Shown here in pieces: positions 1 through 6,738 of a stretch of DNA of 7,794 nt. A program made the translations under genes and the position numbers. The first letter of the stretch is position 1. Each line of letters begins with the position of its first letter. This DNA comes from DATFWK01 sp035259345 (GTDB taxonomy: Bacteria > Actinomycetota > Thermoleophilia > Miltoncostaeales > Miltoncostaeaceae): assembly GCA_035259345.1 (NCBI GenBank), contig DATFWK010000042.1, forward strand, positions 1-7,794. The letters run 5' to 3'. A model generated the notes under the pieces. The model ran no database searches. It saw only the letters and a program-made list of their open reading frames with translations, and was not told where the DNA came from.

Positions 1-19
1 CCGCTCCGCCCCCCACACC

Positions 20-24
20 GGAGG
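20..24 (+). promoter_or_regulatory. Ribosome binding site of the small repeat protein
   Basis: A GGAGG lies 9 bases before the ATG at 34. It decides the start: the in-frame TTG at 25 directly abuts the GGAGG with no spacer, so initiation there is unlikely. Only 19 bases precede the site in the window, so no promoter can be judged. Confidence 0.7.
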
Positions 25-33
25 TTGCCGAAG

Positions 34-444
34 ATGAACGCCCCCAGCAGGCGTCGACTGACCCTTGCCGCCCTCGTCCTGTCCGCCGTGCCCGCGACCG
101 CCGCCCTCGCGGCCACGCCGCCGGATCAGATCGACCGCCTCACCCATCCCGCGCAGGCTCATGTTCCGCCGGACCAGATCGACCGCCTCACCCATCATGT
201 GACCGTCACGACCCTGGGGTCCACCCAGCGGGTCTCCCACCCCTTCACGACGCCCGACCAGGCCGACCGCTCGGCCGAGGCGAAGGCCCGCGCACGGGCC
301 GGCCTCTCGCTCTCGACGTCGCTCAACGCAGGCGTCCAGACGACGACGCCCGACCAGGCCGACCGCTCGGCCGAGGCGAAGGCCCGCGCACGGGCCGGCC
401 TCTCGCTTTCGAGTCACGTCCGGCGCGCCCACGTCCTGCCCTGA
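34..444 (+). CDS. Small exported PDQxDR-repeat protein of unknown function
   Basis: This 136-residue protein belongs to no family I recognise. It begins with an export signal: a basic stretch SRRR (residues 5-8), a hydrophobic core (about 9-19) and a signal peptidase I-type site after ALA at 24-26, leaving a mature chain of about 110 residues. SRRRLTL resembles a twin-arginine motif, so Tat export is possible. The mature part is built from repeats. PDQxDR occurs four times, at residues 30, 46, 74 and 106. The first two are PPDQIDRLTH and the last two sit in a 22-residue unit, TPDQADRSAEAKARARAGLS plus LS. The first half is His-rich (38, 43, 54, 55, 69), the second half is Ala/Arg-rich and probably helical, and there is no Cys. 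It converges on the cox operon and is not cotranscribed with it, so context gives no function. Clear start, signal peptide and repeats in one frame make it a credible gene. Confidence 0.72.
   Translation: MNAPSRRRLTLAALVLSAVPATAALAATPPDQIDRLTHPAQAHVPPDQIDRLTHHVTVTTLGSTQRVSHPFTTPDQADRSAEAKARARAGLSLSTSLNAGVQTTTPDQADRSAEAKARARAGLSLSSHVRRAHVLP
118..196 (+). repeat. Direct repeat pair A, 48-base period
   Basis: Positions 118-148 and 166-196 are 31-base copies differing at one base (T126 against C174). Each encodes PPDQIDRLTH, and the offset is 48 bases, or 16 codons. The repeat lies wholly within the small exported protein gene, so it looks like internal gene duplication and not a mobile or regulatory element. 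Confidence 0.85.
247..412 (+). repeat. Direct repeat pair B, 96-base period, 65-base identical copies
   Basis: Positions 247-311 and 343-407 are identical over 65 bases. After one mismatch (C312 against T408), four more bases match. The offset of 96 bases is 32 codons and exactly twice the period of the upstream repeat pair. Each copy encodes the TPDQADR-containing unit. Identity at synonymous positions points to recent duplication, or to copies kept alike by recombination. Confidence 0.9.
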
Positions 445-450
445 CCCGCT

Positions 451-504
451 CGTCCGGCGCCGGGCGGGAGGCCGCGGCCCCCCGCCCGGACCCGCGCCGG
501 GACG
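451..504. terminator. Hairpin between convergent genes, likely bidirectional terminator
   Basis: An inner stem pairs 460-473 with 476-489 (14 pairs with one A/C mismatch; the loop-closing pairs probably open). An outer stem pairs 451-459 with 495-504 with one bulged base. The structure almost fills the 62-base gap between the small protein stop (444) and the coxM stop (507). No U-rich tract follows on either strand, which is common for terminators in very GC-rich actinobacteria. Its position between converging genes supports termination from both sides. Termination itself is inferred. Confidence 0.6.
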
Positions 505-506
505 TC

Positions 507-1349
507 TTACCGCGCGAGGGCCTGCTCGACCGCCCGCCGCGTGAGGACCTGCGCCAGGTGGCGGCGGAAGTCCGCGCTGGCGTTGGTGTCGGAGGGCGGG
601 CTCGTGCCCTCCGCGGCCTTCTCGGCCGCCGCCCGGATGCCGTCGCCTGAGGCGCCGGCCATCGCCGCCTCGGCGGCGCTGGCCCGCACCGGCGTCAACC
701 CCATGTTCGTGAAGGCGATCCGTGCCGAGCCCACGCCGCCGTTGGAGCGCTGGACGAGGGCCGCGACGCCGACCATCGCCCAGTCCTGGGACCGCCGCTG
801 GAACTTGAGGTAGGACCAGGCGTCGCCGGTCTTGGGGACGTGGATCTCCGTCAACACCTCGTCGGGCGCGAGCGCCGTCTCGAGGAAGCCGGTGAAGAAG
901 TCCCGTGCCGGCACGGTCCGGCTGCCGCCGGGGCCCTGGAGGACCAGGTCGGCGTCGAGCGCGAGCAGCACGGTGGGCATGTCCGAGGCCGGGTCGCCGT
1001 GGGCGACCGACCCGCCGATCGTCCCCCGGTGGCGCACCTGCGGGTCGCCGATCATGCCGGCGGTCTCGGCGACGATCGGGCAGTGCTCCCTGAGCAGCGG
1101 GTCGTGGTGGACGTCGTGGTGGCGGGTCCGCGCGCCGATCGCCAGGCGGTCGCCGGCATCCCGCACGCCGGACATGCCGGGGATGCGCCCGACGTCCACG
1201 AGCAGCGACGGCGTGGCCATCCGGAGCCGCATGAGCAGGAGGAGCGAATGGCCGCCCGCGATGATCTTGGCGTCGTCGGACGAGCCGAGCAGCTGGACCG
1301 CGTGCTCGACCGACTCGGCGACGGCGTAGTCGAAGGGGGCCGGGATCAT
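507..1349 (-). CDS. coxM: CoxM-type FAD-binding subunit of molybdenum hydroxylase
   Basis: This 280-residue flavoprotein is the medium subunit of a xanthine-oxidase-family enzyme. It takes electrons from the CoxS iron-sulfur clusters onto FAD and passes them to an external acceptor. Both family FAD-binding double-glycine motifs are present: AGGHS (residues 31-35) and TIGGS (110-114), the latter within IGDPQVRHRGTIGGSVAHGD. The N-terminus (FDYAVAESVEHAVQLL) is the usual opening of the FAD_binding_5 domain. A CO dehydrogenase flavoprotein C-terminal domain follows from about residue 175 to the end, and overall length is normal. The ATG at 1349 overlaps the coxL TGA by four bases (ATGA), with GGGAGG seven bases upstream, so the two are probably translationally coupled. 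It is the last gene of the operon and ends with TAA just before the intergenic hairpin. The reading frame stays open far upstream, but that part is a shadow of coxL. Confidence 0.93.
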   Translation of the reverse strand: MIPAPFDYAVAESVEHAVQLLGSSDDAKIIAGGHSLLLLMRLRMATPSLLVDVGRIPGMSGVRDAGDRLAIGARTRHHDVHHDPLLREHCPIVAETAGMIGDPQVRHRGTIGGSVAHGDPASDMPTVLLALDADLVLQGPGGSRTVPARDFFTGFLETALAPDEVLTEIHVPKTGDAWSYLKFQRRSQDWAMVGVAALVQRSNGGVGSARIAFTNMGLTPVRASAAEAAMAGASGDGIRAAAEKAAEGTSPPSDTNASADFRRHLAQVLTRRAVEQALAR

Positions 1350-3733
1350 CGCTGCGCCTCCCAGATCGCGGTCATCACTCGCTCCGGCGTGAAGGGCCGC
1401 CCGACGTTCCGGACGCCGAGGTGGCTGAGGGCGTCGACCACGGCGTTCCCGACCGCCGCCGGCGCGGCGATGGTGCCGCCCTCGCCGATGCCCTTCACCC
1501 CCATCGGGTTGGTCGGGCTGGGCGTGACGCAGCGCCCCAGCTCGAACTGCGGCAGCTCCGCCGCCGAGGGGACGAGGTAGCTGACCATGTTCCCGGTCAG
1601 CAGGTTGCCGGACTCGTCCCAGATCGCCTCCTCGTAGAGGGTCTCCGCGATGCCCTGGGCCACGCCGCCGTGGATCTGGCCGTCCACCACGAGCGGGTTG
1701 ATCACGACGCCGCAGTCGTCGGCCGCGACGTAGCGGAGGATCTCCACCTCGCCGGTCTCCGTGTCCACCTCGACCACGCATGCGTGCGCGCCGTTGGGCC
1801 AGGAGAAGTTGGGCGGGTCGTAGAGGTGGGTACCGGCGAGGCCGGGCTCCATCCCGTCCGGGATGTTGTGCGCCGACCAGGCGGCGAACGCCGCCTCCTT
1901 GATGCCCATGGTCTTGTCGGTGCCCTTCACCGTGAACGTGCCGCCGGCGAAGTCGAGGTCCTCCTCGGCGCACTCGAGCTGGTGCGCCACGACCGTGCGC
2001 GCCTTGGCGATGACCTTCTCGCAGGCGTGCCAGGCGGCGACCCCGCCGACGGCGAGGCTGCGCGAGCCGTAGGTGTCCATGCCGAGCGGCACCACCTGTG
2101 TGTCGCCGTGGAGCACCTCCACGTCGTCGTAGCCCACGCCCAGGTGGTCGGCGACCATCTGGCTGAAGGTCGTGACGTGGCCCTGCCCGTGGGGCGAGAC
2201 GCCGATCAGGCAGCGCACCGTGCCCGTCGGCATCATCTCGATCGTGGCCGCGTCCCATCCGCCGGCCACGTACTTGAGCGCCGCGAGCACCCGCGAGGGC
2301 GCGAGGCCGCACATCTCGAGCCAGGTCGAGAAGCCGACCCCGGTCACCTTCGTGCTGCCCGACTCCCGGCGCTTCTGCTGGTCGGCCCGCACGGCGTCGT
2401 AGTCGAGGATCCTGAGGCACTCGTCAAGCGTCTGGTGGTAGTCGCCGGAGTCGACCGTGAGGCCGCTCACGATCGTGTGGTTCGGGAACTTGTCCTTGGT
2501 GATGAAGTTCTTGCGCCTGAGCTCGACGGGGTCCATCTCGAGCTCGAAGGCCAGCGTGTCCATCGCGCGCTCGATCGCGTACGTCGCCTCCGGGCGGCCG
2601 GCGCCGCGGTAGGCGTCCGTGGGCGTCGTGTGCGTGAAGACGTTCCAGTACTCGAGGTCGTAGCCCTCCATGTCGTACGGCCCGCAGTAGAGCCACGCGC
2701 CGAGCATCGGGATGCCGGGGGAGACGAGCTGATAGTAGGCGCCCATGTTGGCCAGCAGCCTGACGCGGACGGCCTTGACCACCCCGTCCCTCGTCGCGGC
2801 CAGCTCGATCTCCTGGTACATCTCGCGGCCCTGGATCGTCGAGACGTAGTCGTCCGTGCGCTCGCTGACCCACTTGACCGGCCGGGCCATCCGCTTGGCC
2901 GCGGCCAGCAGGATCGCCTCCTCGGCATAGCTGTCGAGCTTCGAGCCGAAGCCGCCGCCGACGTCCGGTGCCACGACGCGCAGCTTCGCCTCCGGGATGC
3001 CGCAGGTGAGGACCATCGTGGTGCGCAGGACGTGCGGGATCTGCGTCGTCGAGTAGAGCGTGAACTCGCCCTGGGCCGGGTTGTAGTCCACGAGGCCCGC
3101 GCGCGGCTCCATCGCGTTCGGGATCAGTCGCGCCAGGAAGTACTCGCCCTTCACCTTGACGAGGTCCGGGTCGTCGAAGAACGGCGCCGACGGCGAGTTG
3201 CGGGGAGCGGGCGAGTTGTTCTCGCAGCTCCAGACGCAGCTCAGGTTGGTGCCCCAGTCGTCGTGGACGAGCGGGGCGCCGTCCGCGAGCGCAGCCTTCA
3301 CGTCCGTGACGGCCGGGAGGGGGTCGTAGTCCACCTCGACCAGCTCGGCCGCGTCCTTGGCGAGCGCGCGGCTCTCGGCGATCACCACGGCGACGGCGTC
3401 GCCGACGTGGCGGACCTTGTCCTGCGCGACCGGCCAGTGCGTGGACATCTTGATGTCGTCGGTGATCGGCCACGCGCACACGAGCGGGCCGGCCCAGTCG
3501 CCCGCCAGGTCCGCGCCGGACCAGGCCGCTAGGCAGCCCGCCATCGCGGCGGCCTTCGAGGTGTCGACGCCGCGGATCGTCGCGTGCGCGTAGGGGCTGC
3601 GCACGACGTGGGCCCAGAGCATGCCGGGGAGGCTGATGTCCTCGGTGTAGCGGCCGCGGCCGGTGAGCAGCTCCGGGTCCTCCTTGCGCGGGATCGGCTC
3701 TCCGATCAGGGGCTTGGGTGTTGTCGTCGCCAC
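1346..3733 (-). CDS. coxL: CoxL-like molybdopterin-binding catalytic subunit, form II
   Basis: This 795-residue large subunit binds the molybdenum cofactor and carries out substrate hydroxylation. The N-terminal Ald_Xan_dh_C domain starts with GEPIPRKEDPELLTGRGRYT (residues 11-30). The molybdenum-site elements follow: STTQIPH with Gln231, VGGGFGSK (258-265), AYRGAGR (374-380), HGQGH (515-519) and KGIGEGG with the catalytic-type Glu751. Known family rule: aerobic CO dehydrogenases (form I) have AYxCSFR, whose Cys holds the Cu-S-Mo cluster. Here that Cys is absent and AYRGAGR marks form II. The substrate is therefore unknown; candidates are aldehydes, N-heterocycles or other small molecules, and CO use is unproven. 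The start is GTG, seven bases after the coxS stop, with GAGG overlapping that stop five bases upstream. A segment with Cys165 and Cys170 (SCVWSC) precedes a Pro/Asn-rich stretch of unclear role. Confidence 0.94.
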   Translation of the reverse strand: MATTTPKPLIGEPIPRKEDPELLTGRGRYTEDISLPGMLWAHVVRSPYAHATIRGVDTSKAAAMAGCLAAWSGADLAGDWAGPLVCAWPITDDIKMSTHWPVAQDKVRHVGDAVAVVIAESRALAKDAAELVEVDYDPLPAVTDVKAALADGAPLVHDDWGTNLSCVWSCENNSPAPRNSPSAPFFDDPDLVKVKGEYFLARLIPNAMEPRAGLVDYNPAQGEFTLYSTTQIPHVLRTTMVLTCGIPEAKLRVVAPDVGGGFGSKLDSYAEEAILLAAAKRMARPVKWVSERTDDYVSTIQGREMYQEIELAATRDGVVKAVRVRLLANMGAYYQLVSPGIPMLGAWLYCGPYDMEGYDLEYWNVFTHTTPTDAYRGAGRPEATYAIERAMDTLAFELEMDPVELRRKNFITKDKFPNHTIVSGLTVDSGDYHQTLDECLRILDYDAVRADQQKRRESGSTKVTGVGFSTWLEMCGLAPSRVLAALKYVAGGWDAATIEMMPTGTVRCLIGVSPHGQGHVTTFSQMVADHLGVGYDDVEVLHGDTQVVPLGMDTYGSRSLAVGGVAAWHACEKVIAKARTVVAHQLECAEEDLDFAGGTFTVKGTDKTMGIKEAAFAAWSAHNIPDGMEPGLAGTHLYDPPNFSWPNGAHACVVEVDTETGEVEILRYVAADDCGVVINPLVVDGQIHGGVAQGIAETLYEEAIWDESGNLLTGNMVSYLVPSAAELPQFELGRCVTPSPTNPMGVKGIGEGGTIAAPAAVGNAVVDALSHLGVRNVGRPFTPERVMTAIWEAQR

Positions 3734-3740
3734 GCCGGCC

Positions 3741-4199
<459 letters not shown>

Positions 4200-4775
4200 T
4201 CACGAACCCCCTTTCGATCGGCCGAAGAGCCGGCCGAGCCGGCTCCCCAGCGCGGAGAAGAACAGCCTGATGCTCGAGATCGGCTTCGCGGCGGCCTCGG
4301 CCTGCGCCTCCGCCTGCTCGGGCGACCCCGACAGCTCGGCGCGCAGACAGTCGGCGAACCGCGCGACCATCTGCGTCGAGACGTCCTGGACGATGCTCCC
4401 GCGGCCGAACTTCGCGGCCTGCCCGGACAAGCGCAGGTCCGTGCTCATCTCGACGCGTGTGCCGCCGCCGTCGATGGCGACGAGCCGGGAGACCACGTCG
4501 GCGTCGGCCGCCCCCTTGCCCCGGGTGTCGCGGCCCTTGACCGCCATCTTGACGATGCCGGCCTCCTCGTCGATCTCGATGATCCTGACGTCGTTGGCGA
4601 AGTCGAGCCCGACCGGCCCCAGCTTCACCTTCATCGCCGCCTTCCATGTGCGCTCGTCCACCTGCTCGAGCAGCTGCGCGCCCGGCATGCAGGGGACGAC
4701 CCGCTCGGCGTCGAGCAGCGCGTCGAGCGTCTCCTTCGGCGGCGTGGGGACCTCAAACGCGTTCTCGAGCTGCAC
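4200..4775 (-). CDS. coxG: CoxG-type SRPBCC protein, membrane tether and quinone partner
   Basis: This 191-residue protein has an SRPBCC fold (about residues 1-148) with CoxG hallmarks such as CMPGAQL (29-35) and GQAAKFGRGSIVQDVS (118-133). An Ala/Glu/Gln-rich linker (about 151-165) leads to a basic amphipathic helix (about 166-186, ISSIRLFFSALGSRLGRLFG), which fits membrane attachment. In the mycobacterial CO dehydrogenase system CoxG is reported to anchor the enzyme and supply menaquinone as electron acceptor. A similar role here is inferred. The GTG start at 4775 lies inside the end of the upstream XdhC-type gene (23-base overlap). A strong AAGGAGG stands only three bases before it, a short spacing, but the family N-terminus (MQLENAFEVPTPP) supports this start. 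Its TGA abuts the coxS start. Confidence 0.9.
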   Translation of the reverse strand: MQLENAFEVPTPPKETLDALLDAERVVPCMPGAQLLEQVDERTWKAAMKVKLGPVGLDFANDVRIIEIDEEAGIVKMAVKGRDTRGKGAADADVVSRLVAIDGGGTRVEMSTDLRLSGQAAKFGRGSIVQDVSTQMVARFADCLRAELSGSPEQAEAQAEAAAKPISSIRLFFSALGSRLGRLFGRSKGGS

Positions 4776-5766
4776 GGGCCTCCTTCGCTGTCGGTTGCAT
4801 GGACGCGACCACCTCCGCCGCGATCGCGACGGCGACCTCCTCGGGCGTGCGGGATCCGATCTTCAGGCCGATCGGGGCGTGGATCCGAGCCAGCTGCTCG
4901 TCCGTGACCCCCTCCTCGCGCAGGCGCTCGTTGCGCCGCTCCGTCGTGCGGCTGCTGCCCATGGCGCCGATGTAGCCGGCCGGGCTGTCGAGCGCGACCT
5001 TGAGCACCGGCACGTCGAACTTCGCGTCGTGGGTCAGGACGCAGACCGCCGTGCGCTCGTCGATGGGGGCGCCGGCGAGGAACTCGTGCGGCCATGCCAC
5101 CACCAGCTCGTCCACGTCCGGGAAGCGCTCCGGCGTTACGAACGCGCCGCGGGCGTCGCACACGGTGACCCGGTAGCCGAGGAAGCGCCCCATCCGCGCG
5201 AGGGCGGCCGAGTGGTCGATGGCGCCGAACACGTACATCGCGGGGCGCGGCATGAACGGGGAGACGAAGACGCGCTCGTCGCCCTCGGCGATCACGCCGG
5301 CGCGACCCCGGGTCACGAGATCGCGCTCGGCGGCCTCCATCGTGTCGTCGGGGGCGACGACGCGGACGGCCCCGGCATCGGGGCCCTCGATCGTCGTCAG
5401 CGTGGCCAGCGGCCGCTCCTCGCGTACCGCGCCGGCCACGGCGCGGACGACGGCGGGATCGACCCTGCTGACGTAGATGTGCACGGTGCCGCCGCATGGA
5501 AGGCCCACCTCGAACGCCTCGTCGTCGGCGATGCCGAACGTCGCGAGGCGCGGCGGCCCGCCGCCCAGCACCTCCTGGGCGTGCTCGTACACCGCCGGCT
5601 CCACGCAGCCTCCGGTGACCGACCCGGCGATCTCCCCGGCGTCCGAGACGGCCATGGAGGAGCCGGGCTCCCGGGGCGCCGAGCGCTCGGTCTCGACGAC
5701 GGTCGCGATCGCGGCTTCGCGTCCCTGCGCGATCCAGCCCTCAAGGGTGTCGAGGATGTCCCGCAC
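4753..5766 (-). CDS. xdhC: XdhC/CoxF-family molybdenum cofactor maturation protein
   Basis: This 337-residue protein has two domains. The XdhC_CoxI domain contains SAPREPGSSMAV (residues 29-40), GSVTGGCVE (49-57) and GLPCGGTVHIYV (88-99). The C-terminal Rossmann domain (about 176-322) ends with the family signature PIGLKIGSRTPEEVAVAI. Family members bind molybdenum cofactor, promote its sulfuration and deliver it to the hydroxylase; they are not part of the mature enzyme. The usual dinucleotide-like glycine loop appears as FGAIDHSAA (180-188), not GxGxxA/G, a variant I believe occurs in actinobacterial members. The GTG start at 5766 has GAGG six bases upstream and fits the family N-terminus. 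The frame stays open far upstream, but that part is antisense to coxD. It is the first gene of the minus-strand operon and overlaps coxG by 23 bases. Confidence 0.88.
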   Translation of the reverse strand: MRDILDTLEGWIAQGREAAIATVVETERSAPREPGSSMAVSDAGEIAGSVTGGCVEPAVYEHAQEVLGGGPPRLATFGIADDEAFEVGLPCGGTVHIYVSRVDPAVVRAVAGAVREERPLATLTTIEGPDAGAVRVVAPDDTMEAAERDLVTRGRAGVIAEGDERVFVSPFMPRPAMYVFGAIDHSAALARMGRFLGYRVTVCDARGAFVTPERFPDVDELVVAWPHEFLAGAPIDERTAVCVLTHDAKFDVPVLKVALDSPAGYIGAMGSSRTTERRNERLREEGVTDEQLARIHAPIGLKIGSRTPEEVAVAIAAEVVASMQPTAKEARAARERV

Positions 5767-5856
5767 GCGCCGCCTCGCTGCTTCGGGAAAAAGTTCGTGG
5801 CGGACGCTACCAACTTCAGGTGCCAATCGGGGGCGGCCCGGTCCGGCCCGCGGACT
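5767..5856. promoter_or_regulatory. Divergent intergenic region, presumed shared promoter
   Basis: These 90 bases separate the minus-strand xdhC-coxG-coxS-coxL-coxM operon from plus-strand coxD-coxE, so both promoters should lie here or just inside the genes. The region includes a rare A/T-rich patch (about 5786-5795, an A5 run followed by GTTC) and the relatively AT-rich stretch CTACCAACTTCAGGTGCCAATC (5807-5828). I could not assign convincing -35/-10 pairs or a clear palindromic operator. GAGG at 5773-5776, read on the minus strand, is the xdhC ribosome binding site. Confidence 0.5.
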
Positions 5857-6738
5857 ATGTTTCATGTCGTGCACTTCGAGTCCGTCGACGAGCTGGAGGC
5901 CGCGCTCCGGCGCGAGTCCTACCTCGCCGACGAGGGGCTCGCGGTGGCGGTCCACCTCGCGCTCGCGATGCGGCGCCCGCTCCTGCTCGAGGGCGAGCCC
6001 GGCGTCGGGAAGACCGAGGTGGCGAAGACGCTGGCGCGCATCCTCGACGTCGAGCTCATCCGCCTGCAGTGCTACGAGGGCATCGACTCCGGCCAAGCGC
6101 TCTACGAATGGGACTACTCACGCCAGCTGCTGTACGCCCGTGCGCTCCAGGGCGGCGAGATCGACGCGGCCGCGCGCATCCACGAGCTCTTCGGGCCGGA
6201 GTTCCTCCTCGAGCGCCCGCTCCTGCGGGCGGTGCGAAGCGGCGCGGGCGCAGTGCTGCTGGTGGACGAGCTCGACCGCGCCGACGACGAGTTCGAGGCC
6301 TTCCTGCTCGAGGTGCTCTCGGACTTCCAGGTGACCATCCCGGAGGTGGGGACCATCCGCGCGGAGACCCCGCCGGCCGTCGTCATCACGTCGAACCGCA
6401 CCCGGGAGCTGCACGACGCGCTGAAGCGCCGCTGCCTGTTCCACTGGATCGACTACCCGGACCTGGAGCGGGAGATCGAGATCATCCGGCTCCGCGCCGA
6501 GGGCGTGGACGAGGAGCTCGCGCGGTCCGTCGCGGAGGCGATCGCGCGCATCCGGACGATGGACCTGCTCAAGCTCCCGGGTCCCGCGGAGGCGATCGAC
6601 TGGGCCCGCGCGCTCGCCCTGCTCGCCGTCCGCCGGGTGGACGAGATGTCGGCGCGCCAGACCCTGGGGTGGGCCGTCAAGAACCGAGACGACCTGCGCA
6701 TGGTCGAGTCCGTGATCGGGGAGATCGTCGGGGGATGA
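5857..6738 (+). CDS. coxD: CoxD-type MoxR-family AAA+ ATPase
   Basis: This 293-residue AAA+ ATPase is of the MoxR/CoxD kind, a chaperone that remodels the apo-hydroxylase. In the Oligotropha (Afipia) CO dehydrogenase system CoxD is needed to build the sulfur and copper parts of the active site. Visible motifs are Walker A GEPGVGKT (residues 46-53), Walker B LLVDELDRAD (134-143), sensor 1 ITSN (177-180), an arginine-finger region LKRRC (189-193) and a sensor 2-like LPGPAEAIDWARAL (240-253). The length suits the family. The ATG at 5857 gives the expected short N-terminus but has no clear ribosome binding site, so a leaderless or weak start is possible; in-frame GTG at 5869 is an alternative. 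The frame is open far upstream, but that is antisense to xdhC, coxG and coxS. The TGA overlaps the coxE ATG. Confidence 0.92.
   Translation: MFHVVHFESVDELEAALRRESYLADEGLAVAVHLALAMRRPLLLEGEPGVGKTEVAKTLARILDVELIRLQCYEGIDSGQALYEWDYSRQLLYARALQGGEIDAAARIHELFGPEFLLERPLLRAVRSGAGAVLLVDELDRADDEFEAFLLEVLSDFQVTIPEVGTIRAETPPAVVITSNRTRELHDALKRRCLFHWIDYPDLEREIEIIRLRAEGVDEELARSVAEAIARIRTMDLLKLPGPAEAIDWARALALLAVRRVDEMSARQTLGWAVKNRDDLRMVESVIGEIVGG

Noticed and set aside
25..33. TTG start for the small exported protein
   Set aside because: It directly abuts GGAGG with no spacing. ATG 34 is properly spaced and gives a normal signal peptide.
118..412. CRISPR array or mobile-element repeats
   Set aside because: The repeats are few, in frame, and encode protein repeats. 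There are no regular unique spacers, no palindromic repeats and no cas or transposase genes.
1350..2420. N-terminal extension of coxM into coxL
   Set aside because: The extra residues are an alternative-frame reading of coxL. ATG 1349 has a good ribosome binding site and the expected CoxM start.
1421..3532. 703-residue open frame on the plus strand antisense to coxL
   Set aside because: Its protein is a low-complexity mix of R, V, D, H, A and L typical of the opposite strand of a GC-rich gene. It shows no domain, while the minus strand encodes a complete CoxL.
1346..3733. Annotation as a proven aerobic CO dehydrogenase
   Set aside because: The diagnostic Cys-containing loop is missing and the gene order is of the form II kind, so CO as substrate is not supported.
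5767..6096. N-terminal extension of the XdhC-type protein
   Set aside because: It is antisense to coxD and has no XdhC similarity. GTG 5766 with a ribosome binding site gives the family N-terminus.
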